Positions 33,861 through 42,843 of a stretch of DNA of 64,000 nucleotides are shown here, in pieces (position 1 is the first letter of the stretch; each line of letters starts with the position of its first letter). Under the pieces are notes generated by a model. The model ran no database searches, was not told the DNA's origin, and saw only the letters and a list, made by a program, of their open reading frames with translations. The translations under genes were made by a program, and so were the position numbers. The DNA is taken from contig CP053159.1 in NCBI GenBank assembly GCA_014607495.2, positions 11,043,501 through 11,107,500 of the forward strand. The letters run 5' to 3'. This stretch comes from Carposina sasakii (taxonomy: Eukaryota > Arthropoda > Insecta > Lepidoptera > Carposinidae).

Positions 33861-34613
33861 TTTATAAATAGGTACATGTAACTTTTGGTTTATTATTGAA
33901 ACTTTGGGTCTTGTTAATTTCTAACATGTGATTTTTAAATATTTTAAATTATTTTCTAAGAGCACAGTACACTTGTGCACCATATGATAACATAATTATT
34001 ATTATGTCATTAAAATAATTTTCTTTTATAACTATAATTTTATTGTAATGTAAAAAAGAAGTTGTTATTATTATTTTTTTTTTTGTAAGGTTAAAGATTA
34101 TTACAGGCTGGTAATAATTGTTGATTTATATATACCTATATTATTTATTTTTGGTAAGGGAAGGACCTAATTTACCAACGAATGACAAATATTAATGTTA
34201 TACTCAATATTTGATTACAGAGTTATTAAGGAAAATAAATGACTAAAGTTGTTCATTAGATAATTATTATTTAATATCACATAGCATTGTAGATATTGCT
34301 ATACCAGCAGAGACCAAACATGTCTTCAAACAAATGCTGTGTGTTTTGATCACATATAATAAGACTGTTTTGCATACCAACAAAACAGTTATTATGTGTG
34401 TGAAGAAACACACAGCATTTGAGCAAGGACCTTGCTGGTTTTGATGAAGACTATGAAACTTGACAGTGACAGATGTGCTTATGACAGATGTCCATGGCAC
34501 ATTCTGCTGGTCATAGAGATGGTAAGGTGAAGTGGAGGTAAGTTGTGTGTGTGTTTACTTAGTTTATGGCGAAGTCTATCAATGCGTTCTTCAAACAAAT
34601 GCTGTGTGTTTCT

Positions 34614-35399
34614 TCACACACATAATAACTGTTTTGTTGGTATGCAAAACAGTCTTATTGTAGTGGCATTTTCTGTTGCTCTTCTTGGTACGACGGCCAT
34701 CGGTTGTAGCGATTGTGATGGCGGTTCATTTTGCCAGCTTCCAGGTATTACATCTCCATTCTCCTGTACTGTATCAAACGTTCCTGGCGATATAAAGTTA
34801 GGATTACTGCGTAAGTAGTTATATAGATGAACCGTTGCCAGCACGACTTTAGTCGCAGTTTCTGGTTCCAAAAGCATAGGTTTACGCAGGACTCTGTAGA
34901 CAGAACTAAGTACTCCAAACGCGTTTTCAACTACTCTTCGTGCTCTTGACAGTCGGTAGTTGAAAATTCTTTCACAAGAACCCCTTTCCCGTGTACCATC
35001 GTATGGTTTCATAGTATAATCATTAAGCTGAAAAGCTTTATCACCTAGTATATAATAGGGTACCTCAATTTTATAGGGAACTTGCAATATCTCCGGTGGA
35101 GGAATATTTAGCTCTTTTTTTTCAAGTTTTTTATATAAATTTGTGCTTTTGAACACGCCTCCATCTGATATTCTGCCTTTAGTCCCAACATTCACATACA
35201 GGAACCTATAATTTGCATCTACTAATGCAAAAAGAACAATACTAGGAAATAATTTGTAATTATCAAAGTCGTTGCCACTATTAAAAGGCGATTGTATAGC
35301 GACGTGTTTGCCGTCCATCGCTCCTATCACGTGTGGGAAATTCCACTTATTCTCGAATTGCTGAGAAACTGTACGCCATTCTTCTTTAGTTGACGGCAC
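34614..35399 (-). CDS. Harbinger transposase, catalytic part (DDE_Tnp_4 / HARBI1-like)
   Basis: Reads VPSTKEEWRTVSQQFENKWN after a TTTATTTTCAG acceptor, then VIGAMDGKHVAIQSP (first catalytic Asp), GRISDGGVF, YYILGDKAFQLNDY (second Asp) and RIFNYRLSRARRVVENAFG (Glu). These are the DDE residues of PIF/Harbinger nucleases. The C-terminus is cut by the DIRS insertion at 34658, after which the frame runs on into DIRS DNA. The acceptor shows that an upstream exon is expected. Confidence 0.88.
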   Translation of the reverse strand: MPSTKEEWRTVSQQFENKWNFPHVIGAMDGKHVAIQSPFNSGNDFDNYKLFPSIVLFALVDANYRFLYVNVGTKGRISDGGVFKSTNLYKKLEKKELNIPPPEILQVPYKIEVPYYILGDKAFQLNDYTMKPYDGTRERGSCERIFNYRLSRARRVVENAFGVLSSVYRVLRKPMLLEPETATKVVLATVHLYNYLRSNPNFISPGTFDTVQENGDVIPGSWQNEPPSQSLQPMAVVPRRATENATTIRLFCIPTKQLLCV

Positions 35400-35482
35400 C
35401 TGAAAATAAAGGAGATCTTAATTATAATATAAAGCTGAAAATAAGAATAAGCAGTAAATAGTAATAATAATTGTTGTTACAG

Positions 35483-35668
35483 GTAGAATCTGATACGACT
35501 GAAGGGGAACTTGAAGTTAATACTACAGTGAGCGAAAACGAGAACAGTAACATTACTAGTGACACACAACCGGAGAGAGCCAACCACCACACAGATCAGA
35601 GTAGAGAGCAGAATGATCAGAATGCACAATCCAGTGTCCAAACAACAAACAAAAGAACAAATAAATAG
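35483..35668 (+). CDS. Probable exon 3 of the MADF gene
   Basis: After TTGTTGTTACAG the frame VESDTTEGELEVNTTVSENE continues to a TAG at 35668. Phase 0 matches the end of MADF exon 2 (TLEH). Acidic and Ser/Thr/Gln-rich, like the tails of MADF proteins. It lies exactly where the missing middle of the transposase should be, on the opposite strand. Confidence 0.5.
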   Translation, partial: VESDTTEGELEVNTTVSENENSNITSDTQPERANHHTDQSREQNDQNAQSSVQTTNKRTNK

Positions 35669-35689
35669 TAATGGCATCTCTATAATTTG

Positions 35690-35882
35690 TATCATTCTTT
35701 CTTAGCTTGTTATTTAATAATGAACACAATATCTCAAATTGATTAGCATTCATTCTTGCAAAATTGTGTTCAACTTTATCTGACACTAACTCTGCGTACA
35801 GCTGAGTCCCAGATTCCAAGCGATTTTTGTAAATTTGTTTCACCCAAAACCGTCGTTTTCTTTTTTGTGATTTTATGCGCAA
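35690..35882 (-). pseudogene. Harbinger transposase N-terminal exon, truncated
   Basis: MRIKSQKRKRRFWVKQIYKN and FARMNANQFEILCSLLNNKL are typical of the first exon of insect HARBI1-like transposases. Similarity stops at NYRDAIT; roughly 55 family residues expected before VPSTKEEW are absent from the window. Confidence 0.7.
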
Positions 35883-36950
35883 GCATTTAAGGCGGTGTGA
35901 TCAGACAAAAGAGGCATTTTAGAATCGATTTTTTAAATACTTGTCCGATTACCACAGCTCTAATTTTTTTATATGTTATTATTTAAATCTTTATCAAGTT
36001 TGTGGCCAACGTGGAAACTCAATTACTTAAAAAATTCTCGATAGAATTTCGATTTGAAAATTACCTTTTTTACGTTTTTATAAGCGAAATATCTTGAAAA
36101 CTATTGTGAATATCAACACGAAACTTGCATAGTTGTATAGCGCTTTATCAGATCTAGTTTATGGCCAAAGTACATTTTTTGTAAATTTTGTAGATAATTA
36201 ACAATTAATAAAAAACACATCTACAACTACGCTGTGTTCTAATCCTTGCACTGGCCAGTCTCGCTCGGAACATTCAGTACCGCCGTGACCACTGTCAACG
36301 CCGGTTCTGTGCTTGTTTTTTCGCGCGCAAATACATAATATAAAATACTATATTTAATTAGTAAGTAGACTTGGGAAATCGTAGTGTAACAAAAGTTAAA
36401 AAAAGAGAGACCTTACGTAAAAAAGACTTACGTAGAAAACATTAAGTACCTACCTACATAGATACTTTATAGTATGTTTTAGATTGTACTAGCGGCCGCC
36501 CACGGCTTTGCCCGCGTGAGAGTGCATTACTCCCGTGCGAAGCCGAGGCGGGTCCCTAGTTACATTATTATAAACCTTCCTTGTGAATCACTCTATCTAT
36601 TAAAAAAACCGCATCAAAAAAATCCGTTCCCTAGTTTGAAAGATCTAAGCATACATAGGGACAGACATCAGAAAGCGACTTTGTTTTATAATATGTAGTG
36701 ATTTCGTATTTAAAAATAATATTCATAAGTAGGTAATTATGTTACGTGTCTATTTTACCATTTCTATGACCTAGTATAATTTTATATATCTAGTTAGTTT
36801 TTTTTAGATCCACAAAATCCCGGGGAAAAAATCCGGGATTTTTCCGAACATTTTGTGCAAAAGTTTACGTGTGTTAGTATAGTCCTCTTTATGACATTAA
36901 ACTGCAAATAACTTAGTATCAATAGCAAATATAACAAGTAGCAGTATATA

Positions 36951-37215
36951 CAGGGTGTAACAAAAAGGGTATGGTAAGCGAAATACTATAAAAACAACCC
37001 ACTGTAGATAACATATCCCGAAATTTTTATACTAGTAATCGCATGTTTATTTTTCAAGATTGTATGTTCATAATATTCCTGAGTGGGTTAGGTATTCTCC
37101 ATACTATCTGGACAAATAAATATGTGATTTTTAGTCTAAAATTTTGGTGATAGGTTCTTTATAGTGGGTTATATTTATAGCTTTTCGGTTAACATACTCC
37201 TTTTGTTACACCCTG
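36951..37215. mobile_element. Palindromic MITE, family A, copy 3
   Basis: CAGGGTGTAACAAAAAGGGT to CTTTTGTTACACCCTG with TA on both sides (36949-36950, 37216-37217). Left and right halves are complementary as in copy 1. Nested in the Harbinger element. Confidence 0.8.
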
Positions 37216-39180
37216 TATATACACCACTTTGGGGGATAATGGGCGTGACTATTATGTATATATGTATATGATTTCAAATTGTTTCGAACATAAATCCCTA
37301 AGTTGCCCGCGAATCCCTAGCTGTCCCGCGACTTCGTCCGCATGAAATAGTGACTTTCGGCAGCATTTTAAATTTTTTTAGGCAAATTATTTTGCAAGTA
37401 AAACACATGTACATTAAAATAAGTTATTAAGCTTATTTAAGTACATTTTTATATGCGACGTTTTTAGTACGATTTTTAAAAGAGCTGTTTGTTGCATATT
37501 GTCCTGCTTGATAATCATTATGAAGTTGTACTCGCATATTTGTAGTGAGACAAAACTTTTAAAAATGACGTAATTTCCATACAAACTTTCATCCCCTATT
37601 TCAACCCCTTACATCCCTTTTTTGCATATGGCGCGCAGTGCTTGGCAAGTTTCTTACTTAATTCTCTGTATTGTTCTGTTCTATATTTTTATTTTCTGAG
37701 CCCTAAGCTTTTTTCCGATGTCATCACACAAAATTTTTCACCCCCTATTTTTAGCCCCTTTAGGGTATTCTTTTACAAACTTTGAATGTCTTATTTATTT
37801 ATATCTAATGAAAAGCCTAATAAATAAGTTTTAAGCTTCTAGCTTAAAAAAATGACGTAATTTCCATACAAACTTTCATCCACTATTTCAACCCCTTACA
37901 TCTCTTTTTTGCATTAAAAAGTAGCCTATGTCCTTTCACAGGTTCTAGACTATCTATGTACCAAATTTCATTTAAATCAGTTCAGTAGTTTAGGCGTGAT
38001 TGCGTAACACAGAGACAGACAGAGTTACTTTCGCATTTATAATCCGAAGGAAGAATCTGAAGATCATACTTTAATACCACTTTGGGGTAGAAGAGTTATA
38101 AATAATAATGTGTATTATCCAGCAACTGCAAGCTATAACCGATCATAGTTATTTGTTTAGAAGATATTTTTAATTGCACATCAAATAATCGCTCATCAAT
38201 TTAATCTCATCTTTTATATACTTTATTACATACATACATACATATAATCACGCTTTTATCCCTTACGGGGTAGGCAGAGTACCAAGGGCCGATAGAACCA
38301 CATGGTGCCACTTCTGACCAATTTTGAGGGTATAGTTGAGATATACAAGTTCGGTTAGTAGTGACAGATGGTCAGCCCATCGCCTACAAAATATCAAGAC
38401 CCTCTTGTTCCTCTACTGACTTGTACAGTATGCCCTTTATATGACAAACAACGCACGAGCCGATCGAGCGGAACGAGCGTGCCGCGGCAGCTGCCGGCGA
38501 AGTTTCAGAATCGAATTGATGAAACAATATTTTAGTGTTGATCTCACTCATTATGTTATGTTTTGTTTATTTAATTCGGCCTTAGAAAATGGCTTAAAAA
38601 CAAAAATTTTACCAATAGACGATTTAAAAAAAACCAGTTACGCCCAAAAAGTTCAAAAACCTGATCAACCCTAATAGAGAGTCACAAGTGATCCAAAAAA
38701 CAGCTATGTATCACACAATAACCAATAAGCCCATTTAACTAGTCGATATCGCCCGATACAATTGGCGCGGAAAACAAACATTAGGTACGGATAATCAAAA
38801 TAAAAATGCATTTCCTGCGAGTTATAATATTGTCGTGTAACTCAACCCTATAGTACTTGTTCAGCATTCCAGTATTTGCCTGGCTGTCACCTACACCCTG
38901 TAAATTTTTTAATTATATTTACAATTTACGCAGTAAGCAACCCAGATACAAAATTGATTATACAGGAAAGAAATTAAAATCCCGGCAATTAATCCCGAAA
39001 TCAACCAGAATACGGATGGCGACAGAATAAGGACGTCCGCGGCAGATTGAGCTGGTTGCGGGGGGCGCCCCGCAGTTACGTCTACCTCAACCCCCTCAAA
39101 TACCTAAAATTCGTCTATTGGAGCGCCTTAAGCAAAATAAAAGTTACTGCTGCAACGGCAAGACGCCGCCGTTGTACGTG
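37216..39180. other. Repeat debris in the right third of the Harbinger element
   Basis: Contains CATACAAACTTTCATCCCCT twice (about 37580 and 37865) and a dispersed block at 38222-38430 (CTTACGGGGTAGGCAGAGTA...CTGACTTGTACAGTATGCC) that recurs at 57990-58210 and inverted at 54300-54390. No gene seen. Confidence 0.5.
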
Positions 39181-39456
39181 TGACTCCATATCGTACAAGA
39201 GTTAGACTGGCTGAATCACGGATCGCCTTAGGATCGCTTGGAGCGCATATTTGGGATCGCAAGTTTCCAAGAGTGGATCGGCCTAACACGATCCACGATC
39301 CACGCTCCGCGATCCTGGATCGCGGATCGCGGGATCGATGGATCGTCCGGTGTGGACCCGGCTTATGAGATGACGAGAAATAAGCAAGCAGAGTCAGATC
39401 AGAGAACCACGGCAGCGGACGCCAGAATACTTACCTCCTACCTACCTGCCCACTTA

Positions 39457-39469
39457 GTTGCTAGGTAGC
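39457..39469 (+). promoter_or_regulatory. RFX X-box-like motif upstream of DYNC2LI1
   Basis: GTTGCTAGGTAGC, two RFX half-sites with a 1-base spacer and one mismatch to RYYNYY-N(1-3)-RRNRAC. It is about 160 bp before the ATG and just before a likely leader donor (AAAAAG|GTAAAC at 39475). RFX factors drive ciliary genes in animals. Confidence 0.45.
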
Positions 39470-39631
39470 GAAAAAGGTAAACAACACATAATCAAGACTT
39501 CAATGAGCAAGACTTATGAAAACATTGGAAACATAAAGCTTGGGGCGTTAGAAGCGAATCTTTATTCTAAGGCTTGGGGTGCCTATATACGTAATCAGTA
39601 ATTAAATTAACCGGTTCCTTACATTTTCAGC

Positions 39632-42600
39632 ATGTTGTCTATACCTGATATAGCTCAAGAAATGGTAGATAAATCATTGTCTGAGCAATCTGAGGATGCA
39701 GCTCGTACTATATTTTTCGCCGGCAGTAAATCTGTGGTATGTAAGCTTTCATTCATTAAAATTTGGGTAACAATTCAGTCCCTATATTTTCGTTCTAGCG
39801 ACACAATACCTTGTTCTAAACTAACATGCAAGTCCAACCATATAGACAGACTACCTAGCTACACTAGGTAGGGCAGGTAACTACTTAACAACTAGTCACC
39901 TTACCGGCCTAAACAATTGATAACATAATCCTCATTAGAAGTTCGTTTGACTATCCTACCTGTCCAATAAACATTAAGAAAGACACTTAACTAGCTAGCT
40001 ACTCCCACTGATATAGGAAATCAAGTAATTGTGTTCAGTATAGGAAATGCAGTAAGTAAACAGGTACATACCTATAACCTACTTGCCATGTCTGTATGGT
40101 GGATTTACCTACGTACCTACCTACTTATTTGTATGAGGGCAAGTAGGTTATAGGTACCTGTTTACTACTTAGGTATTCTAAATTTTCAGGGTAAGACAAA
40201 TTTGATAAACTTATTCCTTGAAAAGACGGAGACATCTCGTGAGACACTAGTGCTGGAATACTCATTTGGCCGAAAATCCAATCAAAAACAAGGTATCGAG
40301 AAAATTATTTGCCATGTTTGGGAATACGGAGGAAAAATAGAGTTACTGAAGAACGTACTAACTTTCGTACCTGTCTCCGGAAAACACTACTTTTGCATCA
40401 TGCTTGATTTAAGTAATACCAAAAGAATATGGAACACCATAGAATTATGTTTAGATGCGATTAAGGAATGTTATGGGGACAGAGAAAAAAGACCAGAAGT
40501 AGCAATGATTTGTGGAAAATATGATCTCTTTAAAAATTATGGTAAGATTATTAATAAAGAAATGGAAAACCTTTGCATACCGTGCAAGTGCTCTTACCAA
40601 CTGAGCTACCGGGTCAATTACTCGGATGACGAATTTTACCATCTCTTTTTAAATTACATTATTGGCAACGTTATTTTTTCATCCCGATAGCTATACACTA
40701 GCCAAATCTCGGTAAACAAAGCTGAATCCTTCAGCACAATGTTTAATGATGAAAGGATCAACCATATCCTAACGGATTATATTATGGAGAAGTGTTTTAA
40801 TTAATAAGATAAATTTAATAAATTTATCTTAGTCAAGATATTATATACTATAAAATTATAAATAAAGAAATGGAAAAAAATTCACCAGAGTGGGTCTCGA
40901 ACCCACGACCTTTGCATACCGTGCAAGTGCTCTTACCAACTAAGCTACCGGGTAATTATGGTAAGAACTTTAATTGTATTTTACTGTGGTGAGCCTGAAG
41001 CAACAGGGTACGTAATAATGGCGTGATGAGATTTTTTAGCTACTGGGTAATGAATAACAATACGTAAATTAAACGGTTCGATTCCTTGTCATCTGGGGGT
41101 CTACCTCGCAGCCTTTCATGTACGAGTCAATTTAAGCTTCTAAATTGTACCTGTGGGGGTGGTGAAAAGGGAAGCGCTTCCGGCTCCACCGGGCCACTAG
41201 TTGTTTTTGGCCCATGTATATATTCCAATCATTGTGAGAAACTTCGATATCGCGTTCTAGGATTTTGCATTCGATTGTGGTTCTCTCCTGCATCCGATAG
41301 ATGGCTCCGCCACATCACTCCCCTTCCAGACCGGAGGTCGATATGTCTTCGGCAGCACCCAGCGTGTACTCTCACAAGTATCCATTCGGGTCAGTGAGTC
41401 GACCGGAAAGTGTTGCGACCAGCGTGCAGGCGAGATGCGTTCTGGTCGGTGAGTCGACTGGGAACGTGTTGCAGGCGATGCGTTCTAGTCTTTGAGGCGA
41501 CTGGGAACGTGATGCGGCTGATGTGTTCTGGTCTGCGCGTGGACTGGGAACATGTCGTGCAGTGATGCCGTTGCGTGCGTGCGTTGCTAACAGGTCCAGG
41601 AAGCTGTCATGGCGGCTTCTTATGAATCTGCTGGCTGCTGGCGTGCTGCTGCTGCTGTCGTGGAAGGAGAGGAGAGGTGATGTTGTTATGATGATACCTT
41701 TGCTGCGGAGTGCTGCGATGATGGTGAAGTTCCTGAAGGCTGAAGGTTGCGTATGTCCAGTTCACAGGGGTAACAAAATAAAGTAGGTACCTAAGTTTGT
41801 GCCAAAAAAATGTTGGGAAACGATATAAATTTAAAAAAATATACATATATGTATTACTTGATCGGGCGAAATTCGTAGTGTCCAGTGTTTATGCTAGTTT
41901 TTTCATAGACAGATATTAATTATTTTTCGTGAAAAAATCTTGCTACGCGCGTCTATGTGCATTTATGCAGTAAAATGCAGTCTATTTTCTCAACTTTGGA
42001 CCCTAATATCCTGGGAACCAGACACTTCCCAGGTATGCTTTTATAGCTAATAATGATCGTGATGATGAGGAGATTCCGTAGTTTTCGGGAACGTTGACGA
42101 CCAAAAAACATTCTGTATATTAACGAGATGCTATAATTTTGATTCCAGATAGCGAAATAAAGAAGTCAATTTGTACAACATTGCGATGCATTGCTTTGCT
42201 ATACAATACTCATCTCGTTTTCTATTCTTCTAAAGAACCACATCTTGTAAAGCGTGCTAAAGACATGCTTCACACGATCGGCTTCGGAAGTAATGTCCAT
42301 ATAAAAGAGAAGAGTACAAACTATAATAAACCACTGATCATTCCTAAAGATACTGATTCTTGGGAAAGCATAGGGATAGCTCCATGTACTTTTCAACAGG
42401 TGAGCAGGTTGTACATCGTGCCTATAATGTGTAGTGACCACGAATAAGTCGGTAGATTTATTACTTACATGACGACGTATACAGAAATAATATAGGTAGG
42501 TACTGAATACCTATACTATAGAATGTTAAACTACTTAACTCATTTATTTACAGGTGAAAATTAAACATACTACTCGATTCCCTTCGGATCCTACAGTGCC

Positions 42601-42742
42601 ACAAAATGTGATGAAGACCACAGCACATCGGTCTCATCCGGAGCCAGTCATCGACTCCCTGTCAATGCTAAAATATGAAGAGATACGCAAAATGGATTCT
42701 CTTGATGTATCTATGGACGAATATTTAAGCTGCCTTCATTGA
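39632..42742 (+). CDS. DYNC2LI1: Cytoplasmic dynein 2 light intermediate chain (DYNC2LI1)
   Basis: Four coding exons: 39632-39736, 40190-40541, 42149-42399, 42554-42742; phases match, 298 aa (human 351). It is a subunit of the retrograde intraflagellar transport motor. A P-loop is formed across the first junction (AGSKSV-GKTNLI), followed by TLVLEYSFGRKSNQ (family LEYTYGR), HVWEYGG, IMLDLSNTKRIWNT and MICGKYDLFKNY (family GSKYDVF). Exon 3 gives CTTLRCIALLYNTHLVFYSS, exon 4 the C-terminus ending SMDEYLSCLH. An acceptor TTTTCAG sits directly before the ATG, so the leader is spliced. AATAAA at 42812. Intron 2 contains SINEs that duplicate the exon 2 donor. Converges with TTC8. Confidence 0.93.
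40548..40957 (-). mobile_element. Two tRNA-derived SINEs in DYNC2LI1 intron 2
   Basis: A long copy (about 40548-40780) and a short one (about 40862-40957), both starting TTATTAATAAAGAAATGG-like on the plus strand. The short copy shows a nearly complete tRNA fold on the minus strand (TAGCTTAGTTGGTAAGAGC D-arm, GTGGGTTCGAGACCCAC T-arm). AATTATGGTAAGA flanks the pair at 40536-40548 and 40957-40970, and includes the exon 2 splice donor. Confidence 0.75.
41080..41780. repeat. Unclassified repeat with imperfect tandem units
   Basis: 41395-41560 has repeats built on GTGAGTCGACTGGGAACGTG and GATGCGTTCTGGTC. Upstream sequence (GAGTCAATTTAAGCTTCTAA, CCAGACCGGAGGTCGATATG) has no clear coding sense. In DYNC2LI1 intron 2. 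Confidence 0.5.
41783..42115. mobile_element. Tc1-type MITE, family C, copy 3 (inverted)
   Basis: Runs from the eroded right end through CTACGCGCGTCTATGTGCAT and GGACCCTAATATCCTGGGAA to ACGACCAAAAAACATTCTG before TATA. Ends 33 bp before DYNC2LI1 exon 3. Confidence 0.75.
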
Positions 42743-42843
42743 GCTTAAAAGAAAACACAAATATGAATTACTGTAGTTGTATTGAGTACTTATGTGTAGG
42801 TAATATGGTCAAATAAAAGTTAAAAGTTTCGTGGTGTAGTTAT

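Larger units (their letters stand above)
30098..34658 (+). mobile_element. DIRS-like tyrosine-recombinase retrotransposon
   Basis: Flanked by 161-bp inverted repeats (30112-30272 and 34451-34611). An internal complementary region at about 34323-34431 contains, back to back, the complement of the outer left end (TTTGATCACATATAATA) and of the outer right end (GTTTTGCATACCAACAAAAC). That structure is unique to DIRS elements, which replicate through a circular intermediate. Encodes a gag-like protein and a tyrosine recombinase. The RT/RNase H region is short and broken. No target duplication, as expected for this class. Confidence 0.88.
29281..39363. mobile_element. PIF/Harbinger element, 10.1 kb, with nested insertions
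   Basis: Terminal inverted repeats start AGCCGGGTCCACACCGGACG and agree for 28 bases; TAT lies on both sides (29278-29280 and 39364-39366), the 3-bp duplication typical of PIF/Harbinger. Subterminal DNA at both ends is crowded with GATCC/GGATCG motifs. Inside are a MADF gene (plus) and a transposase (minus), the usual two-gene content, but their exons are interleaved and a DIRS-like retroelement (30098-34658) splits them. The right third (35890-39200) holds only repeats, including a family A MITE. Confidence 0.85.

Noticed and set aside
38441..38674. 77-codon plus-strand frame starting MTNNARADRAERACRG
   Set aside because: Lies in repeat debris of the Harbinger element, no homology recognised, codons look random after residue 25.
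39180..39468. Plus-strand frames at the right Harbinger end
   Set aside because: Same reason: subterminal repeats read as protein.
40880..40957. tRNA gene (near-cloverleaf on the minus strand)
   Set aside because: Anticodon stem has a mismatch, the base before the anticodon is C instead of T, the acceptor stem is imperfect, and the same tail occurs at the other SINE copies; it is a SINE head.
41086..41786. Frames of 64-103 codons in DYNC2LI1 intron 2
   Set aside because: Low-quality composition inside tandem repeats; no recognisable domain or splice logic.
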